The notes beneath the pieces were generated by a model that was not told the DNA's origin, did no database searches, and was given only the letters and a program-made list of their open reading frames with translations. 64,000 bases of DNA from Desulfarculales bacterium UBA702 (GTDB taxonomy: Bacteria; Desulfobacterota; Syntrophobacteria; Syntrophobacterales; Syntrophobacteraceae). The stretch lies in assembly GCA_002298165.1 (NCBI GenBank), contig DBMI01000097.1, positions 18,023 through 82,022 on the forward strand, read 5' to 3'. Both the position numbers and the translations under genes were made by a program. Positions 1 to 8,321 of this stretch are shown here, one piece after another. The first letter of the stretch is position 1. Every line of letters begins with the position of its first letter.

Positions 1-1
1 T

Positions 2-913
2 AATACGATCCTTCCTATATTCAGTATAATCTTCCTGGGATATCTGCTTAAGGGCAGGGGGGTAATTGACGCCGGCTTTGCAAGACCCGCCAATCAGATC
101 GTATTCAACATAGGAATTCCGGCGATGCTTCTAAACGAGATCGCATCTGCACCTTTTAAGGAAAATTTCAACCTGCCGGCTGTATTTTGTACCCTGGGAG
201 CCCTTGTAACAGTAGTCGGTATTAGCATGGTGGCCGTAAAGGCGCTGTCGGTAAGCGATGACCGGCGCGGTACTTTTCTGCAAAGCAGCTTTCACGGAAA
301 CATCGGTTACATGGCGTATGCCATTGCCTATTACGCACTCGGCGAAAGCTCCTTTGCGCGAATGGCTATACTCAGCAGCTTCATAATGGTGGGGCAAAAT
401 ATCCTGGCCGTATGGGCACTCAGCAGCAATAGCCCAGAGGCCCGTCTGAGCGGTGGAAGGGCGCAGTTGGTGCTCAAAAATATCGTTCAAAATCCCATTA
501 TTATGACAATTGCCTTCGGGATTGTCTATTCGGCTTTGGGATTCAAACTCCCCGTTCCGGTGAAAAAAGGCATAGATATAATGTCCGGCATGGCGCTTCC
601 GACGGGACTTCTGCTGATTGGGGCCAGCCTTTCTTTTGGGGCGGTGCGAACGATGGTCACCGAGATTGTGAGCATCGGAGCGCTGAAGCTTCTTTGCCTG
701 CCCATTGCGGGATTCCTCCTGATGAAAGCAGCCAATGTTCCAGACCCGCTTATCCTGCCCGGAGTAATTCTTTTAGCCTCACCTCCAGCCACAATAACCT
801 ATGTTATGGCGACCGAACTTGGTGGAGATCCTGAACTGGCCGCCACCTGCGTTTCGGTGTTCACGCTGGTATCGGCCTTTTCCTATACCTTTATACTTTC
901 AGTTTTGTCGTAG
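2..913 (+). CDS. AEC family transporter (auxin efflux carrier/malonate permease type), 5' truncated by window edge
   Basis: The reading frame is open from base 2, so the true start lies outside the window. The visible ~303 residues form a run of hydrophobic helices typical of AEC permeases, inner-membrane proteins that usually move organic acids. The half with SGMALPTGLLLIGASL, a helix-breaking Gly/Pro-rich stretch, and the late LASPPATITYVMA segment are family hallmarks. Substrate cannot be told from sequence. It converges on the sigma-54 regulator gene, with a small hairpin between the two stop codons. No neighbouring enzyme suggests a substrate. Confidence 0.85.
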   Translation, partial: NTILPIFSIIFLGYLLKGRGVIDAGFARPANQIVFNIGIPAMLLNEIASAPFKENFNLPAVFCTLGALVTVVGISMVAVKALSVSDDRRGTFLQSSFHGNIGYMAYAIAYYALGESSFARMAILSSFIMVGQNILAVWALSSNSPEARLSGGRAQLVLKNIVQNPIIMTIAFGIVYSALGFKLPVPVKKGIDIMSGMALPTGLLLIGASLSFGAVRTMVTEIVSIGALKLLCLPIAGFLLMKAANVPDPLILPGVILLASPPATITYVMATELGGDPELAATCVSVFTLVSAFSYTFILSVLS

Positions 914-918
914 GATAG

Positions 919-942
919 TCACTCGAAAAGCGAGTGTTTTCC
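919..942 (+). terminator. Rho-independent terminator after the AEC gene
   Basis: A 6-bp stem (CACTCG/CGAGTG) with a 5-nt loop is followed by TTTT, starting 6 nt after the transporter stop. Short but correctly placed between two convergent genes. Confidence 0.5.
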
Positions 943-963
943 TATTAATTTTCTGCGAGGAGT

Positions 964-2382
964 CTACTCTTCCGAATTTCGCAATTCGTCCTCGGTTGCC
1001 AGGCCATACTTCAGGAGGCGGTACCTGAAAGAGCGGAAGGTTATGCCGATGAGTTGAGCGGCTTTTAGTTTGGCTCCGTGAGTTTGATGCAGTGCCTTTT
1101 GGAGATACTTCTTTTCGATTTCGGCAAGATGGCGGTCGAGGTCGAAATTGTCAAGCGGGATATCTATTGATTCCGGGGCAGCCGATTTATCCTGTTGTTT
1201 TCGCTTGTACATTGAAAGCGTAAGGCTGTCCGGAAGAATCATGCGAGACGATTCCATCGCAACGCCGCGCTCCAGAATGTGCTCCAGCTCACGGACATTT
1301 CCAGGGAATTCATAGTTGAAAAGAATATCCATGGCGTAAGATGAGAGCTTATGGATATCTTTGCCGAATTCCCTTGCAAATTTGTTCAGAAAATAGTGGG
1401 CAAGGATTGGGATATCTTCGCGCCTCTCCCTCAGTGCCGGAAGCCTGAGAGGCAATACGTTGAGACGGTAGTAAAGATCTTCGCGGAAAGTCTTCTCCAC
1501 CACCATTTTTTCCAGGTCGCGGTTTGTTGCCGAGATGATGCGAACGTCCACTGCTATATCGGAGGTATCGCCGATAAGGCGGATGGTTTTTTCCTGCACA
1601 AGACGCAGGAGCTTTACCTGCAGAACGGGGGAAAGCTCGCCGATTTCGTCCAGGAAAAGGGTTCCACCCTGGGCCGCTTCGACAAGGCCCTTCCTGTTTG
1701 TCGCGGCCCCCGTAAATGCGCCTTTCCTGTAGCCGAAAAGCTCGCTTTCAATCAGTGGTTCGGGCACTCCGCCGCAATTTACCGGAATGAACGGCTGATC
1801 GCGCCTCGCACTTTGGCGATGGATTGCCTTGGCCACGAGTTCCTTTCCCGTCCCGCTCTCACCTGTAATGAGTACGTTGCTGCTGGTCTTTGCAACCTTT
1901 TGTATCAGTTCATAGACCTTCTGCATCGGGGGACTTTCGCCGATGAGGCAGCCAAAATAGAGCGGTCCTTCGCGGTCCTTTGCCAACTCATCGCGTGGGT
2001 CACGATCCTTTAGGGCATTGGATACAACGGAAAGGAATTCCTCATTGTTGAACGGTTTGGGGAAATAATCGTATGCGCCCTCGTTCATTGCTTCCACGGC
2101 AAGTTCCGTGCTGGCATGGGCCGAAATCATTATAACCACGGTTCTGGGCGAGATGGCTTTGCACTGCTTGAGCAATTCGAGACCGTTTACGGGCTGCATC
2201 CGAATATCGGTGATAACGAGATCGTAAGGGCTGGAGTTAATAAAATGCAAGGCTTCGCGACCGTCCTTTGCGCACCTTACATCGTAGCCCTCACGTTGGA
2301 GAAGCAACTCCAGCAGTTCGCGCATGCCCGGTTCGTCGTCAACTACAAGAATATTGCCGGAGACACATTTGTTGCGGTTCAT
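964..2382 (-). CDS. Sigma-54-dependent response regulator, NtrC/AtoC family
   Basis: A 472-residue two-component activator in the classical three-part layout. The receiver (about 8-125) has the acidic pocket DDE near 15, phospho-acceptor Asp59 and Lys109. The AAA+ domain has Walker A GESGTGKE (174-181), the sigma-54 contact loop GAFTGA (221-226) and Walker B LFLDEI (242-247). The C-terminal Fis-type HTH lies around 430-460. It should open sigma-54 promoters when phosphorylated. No histidine kinase is adjacent, so it is an orphan regulator and its targets are unknown. The gene lies downstream of pyrC with a 222-nt gap, so it probably has its own promoter. Confidence 0.95.
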   Translation of the reverse strand: MNRNKCVSGNILVVDDEPGMRELLELLLQREGYDVRCAKDGREALHFINSSPYDLVITDIRMQPVNGLELLKQCKAISPRTVVIMISAHASTELAVEAMNEGAYDYFPKPFNNEEFLSVVSNALKDRDPRDELAKDREGPLYFGCLIGESPPMQKVYELIQKVAKTSSNVLITGESGTGKELVAKAIHRQSARRDQPFIPVNCGGVPEPLIESELFGYRKGAFTGAATNRKGLVEAAQGGTLFLDEIGELSPVLQVKLLRLVQEKTIRLIGDTSDIAVDVRIISATNRDLEKMVVEKTFREDLYYRLNVLPLRLPALRERREDIPILAHYFLNKFAREFGKDIHKLSSYAMDILFNYEFPGNVRELEHILERGVAMESSRMILPDSLTLSMYKRKQQDKSAAPESIDIPLDNFDLDRHLAEIEKKYLQKALHQTHGAKLKAAQLIGITFRSFRYRLLKYGLATEDELRNSEE

Positions 2383-2604
2383 GTTTCAGATCTCTCCGCC
2401 AGGTTTTAACCTGCCGCCCTGCTTCAGTAGGCATCAATGCGGCATAGTCCAGCGTTCGCGCGTTCTGGGGTCGAGTGTGAGCTAGACCCGACGATAACAG
2501 GTACCGGATAGGAAATCGGATTTTGATGGATAAATGATAAATATAGATGAGCAAGAAAGATATCAGCTATCCGAATAGCGCGGCACCAATTAAGGAATAA
2601 AATT

Positions 2605-3912
2605 TTACTCTGAAAAAGCGAGCCGGCCATCTACTAGCGTCATTATCGCCCGCCCCTTAACCGCTCGACCATGGAAAGGGCAGTTTCTGCTCTTCGATCT
2701 GAACCGATTTACATCGATTACATACTCCAAATCGGGATCGATAATCGTAAGGTCGGCGGGGGCTCCTTTGCGCAACGTACCGAAGGGAATTTTCAAGATG
2801 GCGGCAGGATTGAAGGACATCTTGGCAATGGCCTGGAGAGGAGAAATGACACCCTCTCTAACTAACTCCAGAGCCAGCGGCAGAGATGTTTCAAGACCTA
2901 TCATGCCGTTTGCGGCAAATTCGAATTCAAGATCTTTTTCAACCACGGAGTGCGGTGCGTGGTCGGATGCAATCGCGTCGAGAGTACCGTCAGCAAGGCC
3001 TTCTTTGATGGCAGCAATGTCCTTCAAAGACCTGATAGGAGGATTGACCTTGTAGACCGGATCGAAGCCGCTTATAAGCTCGTCGTTCAAAGTAAAGTAG
3101 TGCGGGGCGGTTTCGGCTGTAACAGAAATGCCCCGACTCTTGGCCGAGCGGATCAGATGGACGGAGCCCGCGGTGCTCACGTGCGCTATATGCAGCCTCC
3201 CACCGGTAAGCTCGGCCAGCAGAAGATCTCTAGCGATCATCACCTCTTCAGCGGCGTTTGGAATGCCGCGTAGGCCGATCCTGGTGGATATCTCGCCCTC
3301 ATTCATCAACCCTCCGCCCGAGAGGGTCGGGTCTTCACTGTGGGCGATTACGAGCAAATCGAAGGTCTGGGCATATTCGAGTGCGCGTCTCATGAGAAGG
3401 GCATTAACGACCGGCCGGCCGTCATCCGATACCGCAATGGCACCCGCATCGCGCAGTTCGCCGTACTCGGCAAGATTATTTCCTTCGAGGTTTCGGCTTA
3501 TGGCCGCAACGGGGAAAACTCGGCAGGAGCCATAGTATTTTGCACGCTCGAGTATGAATTGAGTGATCGCAGCGCAGTCGTTTACAGGGTGAGTATTCGG
3601 CATACAGGCTATACCGGTGAAACCGCCGGCCACCGCGGCTGCAGTGCCCGATGCAATAGTTTCCTTGTACTCCTCCCCAGGTTCCCGCAAGTGGACGTGC
3701 ATGTCTATCAACCCCGGCACGATCCATTTGCCGGTAGCGTCAATTGTCCTTGCTCTTTCGGAAATACCTCCAATATCCAGGCCGGCATTGATTTCGGCTA
3801 TCCTGCCGTCGACTACGAGTACGTCGGCGATCCGGTCAATCGTGCGCGACGGGTCCAGAACTCTGCCGTTTCTAAAGATGAAGGCACCTGAATTTTCATG
3901 CGGTTGCATCAT
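2605..3912 (-). CDS. pyrC: Dihydroorotase (class I)
   Basis: A 435-residue amidohydrolase that closes carbamoyl-aspartate to dihydroorotate, step three of pyrimidine synthesis, in the cytoplasm. Zinc-site motifs are visible in order: DMHVHLREPG, then AHSEDP, IAHVSTAG and IASDHAPHS. The length and the N-terminal composite domain (about 1-60) fit class I (PyrC/PyrX-like) enzymes. It follows pyrB on the same strand with a 49-nt gap, as expected for a pyrBC operon. An adjacent second ATG at codon 2 makes the exact start uncertain by one residue. Confidence 0.95.
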   Translation of the reverse strand: MMQPHENSGAFIFRNGRVLDPSRTIDRIADVLVVDGRIAEINAGLDIGGISERARTIDATGKWIVPGLIDMHVHLREPGEEYKETIASGTAAAVAGGFTGIACMPNTHPVNDCAAITQFILERAKYYGSCRVFPVAAISRNLEGNNLAEYGELRDAGAIAVSDDGRPVVNALLMRRALEYAQTFDLLVIAHSEDPTLSGGGLMNEGEISTRIGLRGIPNAAEEVMIARDLLLAELTGGRLHIAHVSTAGSVHLIRSAKSRGISVTAETAPHYFTLNDELISGFDPVYKVNPPIRSLKDIAAIKEGLADGTLDAIASDHAPHSVVEKDLEFEFAANGMIGLETSLPLALELVREGVISPLQAIAKMSFNPAAILKIPFGTLRKGAPADLTIIDPDLEYVIDVNRFRSKSRNCPFHGRAVKGRAIMTLVDGRLAFSE

Positions 3913-3961
3913 GGCTCCGACTTAGGCTGAAGGACGTGTAATACGTACATCATGAAATCAA

Positions 3962-4879
3962 TTATCTTTGTGCGAGCAGGTATAACAGGGCCATTCTAAC
4001 CGCAACCCCGTTTGTAACCTGATCGAGAATGACAGAGTAGGGACCATCCGCAACCTCGGGGCTGATTTCAACGCCGCGGTTTATTGGCCCGGGGTGCATG
4101 ATGAGCACGTCCGGCCTGGTTTTCGCGAGCTTTTGGGGGGATATCCCGAAATAAGTAGAGTATTCGCGAAGAGAGGGCAGCAGCATCTGTTGCTGACGCT
4201 CCTTCTGGAGCCGAAGGACCATGATAACATCTGCATCGGCGAGACATTGGTCGAGCTTGTAGCTAACCTGCGCTCCCATCGTTTCAATCTTGGGCGGGAT
4301 CAGTGTGGTGGGACCGCAAACGGTGACCTTTGCACCCATTTTGTTGAGGCCCCAGATGTTGGATCGGGCCACCCGGCTGTGGAAAATATCGCCTACTATA
4401 ACTACATTTAGACCATCGAGGCGCTTTTTGTGCTCGATTATGGTAAGCATATCCAGCAGGGCCTGCGACGGATGCTCATGCATCCCATCTCCCGCGTTTA
4501 TTACGGAGGCATCGGTGTTGCGAGCCAGCATATGTGGCGCGCCTGATGCCGAGTGGCGAACGACGAAGACATCCGGCCGCATGGCCTCGAGATTTTTGAG
4601 GGTGTCCAGCAGGGTTTCACCCTTGACCATCGAGCTGGTGGAGCCGGCAATCGAATAGGTGTCGGCGCTGAGGCGCTTGGCGGCTATATCAAATGAAGTC
4701 CTCGTGCGGGTGCTCGGTTCATAAAAAAGATGGATTACTGTTTTGCCCCTGAGGGTGGGCACCTTCTTGATCGCCCTCATGTTGATCTCTTTAAGAGATT
4801 GGGCCAATTCGAGAATGTGCTCGATTTCGCTCACCTCCAGGTCGCGAATTCCCAGGAGGTCTTTGCGGTTGAATCCCAT
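3962..4879 (-). CDS. pyrB: Aspartate carbamoyltransferase catalytic subunit
   Basis: A 305-residue enzyme that transfers the carbamoyl group from carbamoyl phosphate to aspartate, the committed pyrimidine step. The carbamoyl-phosphate loop STRTRTSF (near 55-62), HPSQALLDM (near 137-145) and the C-terminal HPGPINRG aspartate-binding loop are intact. Length is standard for a catalytic chain. No regulatory pyrI is adjacent, and the downstream partner is a full-length zinc-type dihydroorotase. A GGAAC-type ribosome site precedes the ATG only weakly. No PyrR-like attenuator was seen upstream. Confidence 0.96.
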   Translation of the reverse strand: MGFNRKDLLGIRDLEVSEIEHILELAQSLKEINMRAIKKVPTLRGKTVIHLFYEPSTRTRTSFDIAAKRLSADTYSIAGSTSSMVKGETLLDTLKNLEAMRPDVFVVRHSASGAPHMLARNTDASVINAGDGMHEHPSQALLDMLTIIEHKKRLDGLNVVIVGDIFHSRVARSNIWGLNKMGAKVTVCGPTTLIPPKIETMGAQVSYKLDQCLADADVIMVLRLQKERQQQMLLPSLREYSTYFGISPQKLAKTRPDVLIMHPGPINRGVEISPEVADGPYSVILDQVTNGVAVRMALLYLLAQR

Positions 4880-5211
4880 ATTTGTTCCTCGTGAGTTTTG
4901 CGGTGGGGCCGGGCCTGATTGTTACTCACATGCGTACGACCAGATACAGCAAACGATCCCTTTGGGGGGCCGCTTCAACCGTCAAATTTAGCATGAGGCC
5001 GCTGCTAAATGATATTCCAAAATGACGGGCTAACTGAAAAAACGGTTCGAAATACGGAAAAATGCCCGCCATGAATGAATTTATGGTGATGCTTTTTTAT
5101 TTTTGAGCTTATAATATCCCGAAAATTGCTCGTACTGGTTGCGGTTCCCATTGAGGCCATGTCACCGGCTGCCTGAATGGGACCGCATTTTGTTTTAGGA
5201 AAGGAGCATAA
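4880..5211. other. Intergenic region between divergent pyrB and greA
   Basis: This 332-nt gap must hold the promoters of the pyrBC operon (leftward) and greA (rightward). The only clear element seen is a TATAAT box at 5110-5115. No small gene, riboswitch or conserved hairpin was recognised. Confidence 0.5.
5084..5115 (+). promoter_or_regulatory. Candidate sigma-70 promoter of greA
   Basis: A perfect TATAAT at 5110-5115 lies about 97 nt upstream of the greA start. The best -35-like hexamer (TGGTGA at 5084) is poor and 20 nt away, so the call rests mainly on the -10 box and its position. Confidence 0.35.
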
Positions 5212-5682
5212 ATGACGAGGGTCCCGATAACCAAAGAGGGCTACGAAAAACTCAAGATGGAGCTGCAGCGGTTGCAGAAGGAAGAAAGGCCCGTGGTTAT
5301 CAGGGCTATCGAGGAAGCAAGAGCTCACGGCGACATTTCCGAAAACGCCGAATTCGAGGCTGCCAAGGAAAAACAGGCTATGATCGAAGGTCGCATCCAG
5401 GAGCTGACAGATAAAGTAGCCCATTCCCAGATAGTTGAGTTGCCTCAGACCGTCGATGGTAGAGTAATTTTCGGGTGCAAGGTGATCATGGAAGATCTCG
5501 AGACCGGCGAGGTAAGCTCCTACCGGCTTGTAGGGCCGTATGAAGCAGACATCCAGGCTGGCACCATCTCGGTAGTATCACCCCTTGGCAAAGCTCTGAT
5601 TGGCAGGGAAGAAGGTGACGAGATAAAGGTCCAGACTCCAAAAGGTATTCGAAATATAGAAATTATCGAAGTTCAGACCTGA
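5212..5682 (+). CDS. greA: Transcription elongation factor GreA
   Basis: A 156-residue cytoplasmic factor that enters the RNA polymerase secondary channel and stimulates cleavage of backtracked transcripts. The N-terminal coiled coil (about 1-75) carries the family signature with E-A-R-x-H-G-D-x-S-E-N-A-E at about 40-53 (acidic tip residues present). The C-terminal FKBP-like domain follows (about 80-156) with VSPLGKALIG. Length is exactly that of the family. An AGGAGC ribosome site sits just before the ATG. It is followed by a GC-rich terminator and looks monocistronic. Confidence 0.97.
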   Translation: MTRVPITKEGYEKLKMELQRLQKEERPVVIRAIEEARAHGDISENAEFEAAKEKQAMIEGRIQELTDKVAHSQIVELPQTVDGRVIFGCKVIMEDLETGEVSSYRLVGPYEADIQAGTISVVSPLGKALIGREEGDEIKVQTPKGIRNIEIIEVQT

Positions 5683-5710
5683 GACATCCCGCGTTCCCCT
5701 TGTCTGGCAT

Positions 5711-5752
5711 GAATCCCCCGCCTGTACAAAGGGTGGGGGATATTCTTTTCTG
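5711..5752 (+). terminator. Rho-independent terminator of greA
   Basis: ATCCCCCGCC pairs with GGGTGGGGGAT around an 8-nt loop, followed by ATTCTTTTC. It starts about 30 nt after the greA stop. Confidence 0.7.
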
Positions 5753-5961
5753 ATTCCCCCTCTTTCCCAGTAAAAGTGCTCGCAGTAATCTTTCAAGGGC
5801 CGAGTAGGCAATTCTCCGCTGGTTGACTCCTTTCAATTCCCTCGTATGTAAACACTCATTAACCATTTATTTTTCGTTGCAATCCGTCATTTCCTGGGTA
5901 AAATACAGTACCGCTTCCTACATAGTGGCGCATCGTAACAACCAGGGAGTCTCCACCGAGT

Positions 5962-6888
5962 ATGATTATTTCCAAGTCCGCCAAAGCCGCGCTGTTGCTT
6001 ATCCTGTTGTCCCTAGCCGCTTGCACCGCAATGCCATTAATTGTCCAAATGGGTGCCGGTGGGCAGAACAATACAGACAGCGATATGCCGGCTTTGGAAA
6101 ACTGGCTGGAAACTGAGCATTTCGTGCTCAGATGGACCAACCACAGCCGTCATCTGAAAGACAATATAGCTGATCCTGCAATTATCGAGGAGACCTCTAG
6201 ATACCTCGAGATTGCCTGGAATAAGTATGTCGATATGTTTGGGAGAAAGCCTTACACGGCCCCCGGCCATGACAAGGTACTAGTGGTTTTCAGGGACATC
6301 GACTGTTATGGGCTTGCGGACCCGCCTGATGGACCCATCCAGTTCAACTCCTGTGCATGGGTTAAAAAGCCCGGCATAAGGCAGCCCACCTCGGCTCACG
6401 AACTGTTCCACAAAATACAGTACGCCTTTGGTTACAAGACTCAATGGAGGCCTGAAAAACCGTATCTTTGGTTTACGGAAGGCACTGCGGCATGGTCCGA
6501 GGTGTTCGTATGGGGACGGGTCAGCCGCACATGCAAAGTGGACACTATTTTCAGGAATACGAAGCTCGACCTCTACGAGGCCGATGACATGGCGATGCCT
6601 TTTTGGATTTACTTTGTCGGCGGTAACAGCGAAAAACCGAATAATCAGCTTATGGTAAAATTGCTGGAGAAATGTGAGGCGCTGAAGGACGTGAAGAAAG
6701 CGCTGCTTGAGGTAATCCAGGAAACCTACGGACCACCGGATAAGTTTTTCGCGGCTTTCGCGAAAGAGCGCAAGAACGGATTCTGGTCCGATGAGTGTAG
6801 CGTTCCCTACAGCTGCATCCTGGGTCCGGACGGCAATGACATGGTAGACAAGGTGAAAAGCTACCAGAAAAAAGCCGGCAACGGCTGA
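5962..6888 (+). CDS. Lipoprotein with HExxH metalloprotease site
   Basis: A 308-residue exported lipoprotein. The signal peptide ends in a lipobox LAAC (Cys21). The body has a gluzincin-like zinc site: HELFH (His146, Glu147, His150) followed 22 residues later by WFTEGTAAWSE, whose Glu173 would be the third ligand. This spacing matches the peptidase MA clan layout, though no named family was recognised. Several cysteines late in the protein (ECSVPYSC) could form a disulphide. A terminator follows, and it appears monocistronic. Peptidase activity is inferred from motif order only. Confidence 0.75.
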   Translation: MIISKSAKAALLLILLSLAACTAMPLIVQMGAGGQNNTDSDMPALENWLETEHFVLRWTNHSRHLKDNIADPAIIEETSRYLEIAWNKYVDMFGRKPYTAPGHDKVLVVFRDIDCYGLADPPDGPIQFNSCAWVKKPGIRQPTSAHELFHKIQYAFGYKTQWRPEKPYLWFTEGTAAWSEVFVWGRVSRTCKVDTIFRNTKLDLYEADDMAMPFWIYFVGGNSEKPNNQLMVKLLEKCEALKDVKKALLEVIQETYGPPDKFFAAFAKERKNGFWSDECSVPYSCILGPDGNDMVDKVKSYQKKAGNG

Positions 6889-6954
6889 ACGGATAGTTCA
6901 TGCCGGCCGCGATAGCGGCAGAAATATATTTGGCTCTCTAGCAATGAAATAGTT

Positions 6955-6993
6955 TAAAAAAATCCCGATCCTTTCAGGCATCGGGATTTTTTA
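6955..6993 (+). terminator. Rho-independent terminator
   Basis: AAAAATCCCGAT (6958-6969) pairs with ATCGGGATTTTT (from 6980), followed by a T-rich run. It serves the HExxH lipoprotein gene. The A-run upstream makes it plausible in the reverse direction too. Confidence 0.8.
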
Positions 6994-7034
6994 TCGGTAT
7001 GGTTTTAGAAAATCCAGTCCCCCGATTCTCAACG

Positions 7035-7058
7035 GGTGGGCACAAAATCGTGCCCACC
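7035..7058. repeat. Short perfect inverted repeat (possible dispersed palindrome)
   Basis: A 9-bp perfect stem GGTGGGCAC/GTGCCCACC encloses a 6-nt AAAATC loop. It has no T-tail and stands between a terminator and the repeat-protein gene, so it resembles an intergenic palindromic repeat more than a terminator. Confidence 0.45.
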
Positions 7059-7129
7059 TTAGTACTTGATGTATTAGCTGCTCAATACTTATTTCCGTAG
7101 AAGAGAGGGCTGCCGCCGTCCCAAATATC

Positions 7130-8125
7130 CTATTTCGTGTGTCCCATTCCCTTTTCTGTTGTGCTTTTCTGTGTCGTTGTACCTGAGGTCATATCTTTGC
7201 TGTTTTTCTCACTTGTGGTGCTTTTATCGGTGGTTGACCGATCTTTGTCAAAAGAAGAGGACTCATGGCCGCTCTTCATCGATTTGTCCTTGTCGGTAAA
7301 GGTGCCGGTCTTGCCTGAACTCTGATAGTCCTTGCTGGAGTGGTCGGGACTCTTATCCATATCATGAGAGCGCTTCGATTGGTCGTGGTCAGAGAACCGG
7401 TCCATATCATGGGTGCGATCCCTGTCGTATGAGCCAGATTTATGGTCCCGGTCAAATCGGTCTCTATCAAATGAACGGTCCTTGTCAAATGAGCGCTCCT
7501 TCTCAAACGAGCGGTCTTTGTCAAACGAGCGGTCTTTGTCAGACCACCGATCTTTGTCATACGACCGATCCTTGTCAAATGACCGATTTTTGTCATACGA
7601 CCGATCTTTGTCATACCAGCGATCTTTGTCATACGACCGATCTTTGTCATACGATCGATCTTTGTCATACCAGCGATCCTTGTCAAAAGAGCGGTCGCGG
7701 TCGAAGTTGCGGTTATAGGAATTTTCTGAGCTGCGTTCATTGTAGCTATAGTTTCGGTCGCGATCAAAGCTTCGTGGGTTGTCCCGGTCGTATGCGTGGC
7801 GCTCATAGTTCGAACCGTAGTTGCCCCTGTATCCACTGTCACGATCGTAACGGTCGTTGGAGAACTCCCTCGAACTATGATCACGATCATAGCTGCTGCC
7901 GTAATCACGATCGCCCCAAGGCCGTCCGTGGGATGAGTCGTAATCCCCTTTATCAAAGTCTTTTCCGTAACTATAGTGATCGGTGTTCTTGCTGTAGCTC
8001 CGATCGAAATTTCCGGAACTCTTGGACATGCCGTAATCGGCAGCGTAGGCGGCACTCAGTCCGAGCGCCAGCGCAAACGCCATGGCAAGTCCAAACACAG
8101 CCAACCGGCGTGTATCAGTTTTCAT
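7130..8125 (-). CDS. Secreted charged repeat protein (Asp-Lys-Asp-Arg-Ser/Tyr repeats)
   Basis: The chosen ATG at 8125 has GGAGG upstream and opens a clean Sec signal peptide ending in AYA (331 residues in total). A longer frame upstream would bury the signal, so it was rejected. The mature protein is almost all low-complexity: the central part (genome about 7450-7700) is a run of ~18-nt units encoding KDRSYD-like hexads, and the flanks are rich in Asp, Arg, Ser, Tyr, His and Gly. The last third is Ser/Thr/Lys-rich. No enzymatic domain is visible. It is expected to be disordered and exported, perhaps binding metal or polyanion at the surface. Function unknown. Confidence 0.75.
   Translation of the reverse strand: MKTDTRRLAVFGLAMAFALALGLSAAYAADYGMSKSSGNFDRSYSKNTDHYSYGKDFDKGDYDSSHGRPWGDRDYGSSYDRDHSSREFSNDRYDRDSGYRGNYGSNYERHAYDRDNPRSFDRDRNYSYNERSSENSYNRNFDRDRSFDKDRWYDKDRSYDKDRSYDKDRWYDKDRSYDKNRSFDKDRSYDKDRWSDKDRSFDKDRSFEKERSFDKDRSFDRDRFDRDHKSGSYDRDRTHDMDRFSDHDQSKRSHDMDKSPDHSSKDYQSSGKTGTFTDKDKSMKSGHESSSFDKDRSTTDKSTTSEKNSKDMTSGTTTQKSTTEKGMGHTK
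7450..7700. repeat. Tandem 18-nt coding repeats
   Basis: About a dozen imperfect 18-nt units, each built on GATCTTTGTCATACGACC-like sequence, run head to tail inside the charged repeat gene. The repeats also keep the opposite strand open in other frames. Those antisense frames are artefacts of the periodicity. Confidence 0.85.
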
Positions 8126-8207
8126 GCTGAATCCTCCATCGCACAAGAGTTGTGCTTTGCGAGTTAAATATTTTGGAAACATTGGGAAAATGGGTTCTCT
8201 GTCTAGC

Positions 8208-8235
8208 AAAGTAAAGCAAACGACTATATTGTCAA
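8208..8235 (-). promoter_or_regulatory. Candidate sigma-70 promoter of the repeat-protein gene
   Basis: On the minus strand, a consensus TTGACA (8230-8235) is followed after 16 nt by TACTTT (8208-8213), about 80 nt before the ATG. The -35 is perfect and the -10 weak. Confidence 0.35.
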
Positions 8236-8321
8236 CAATGTCTGGATCCTGCTAATAGGGAAGCAGGAGAGGTCTTTTTTTCAGTCGTGTTCTCATAATC
8301 GGCTGTGCATGGGGCAAACGA

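Noticed and set aside
7413..8130. Plus-strand open frames opposite the charged repeat gene
   Set aside because: The 18-nt periodicity keeps several frames open. Their peptides are Cys/His/Leu-rich and have no signal or start site.
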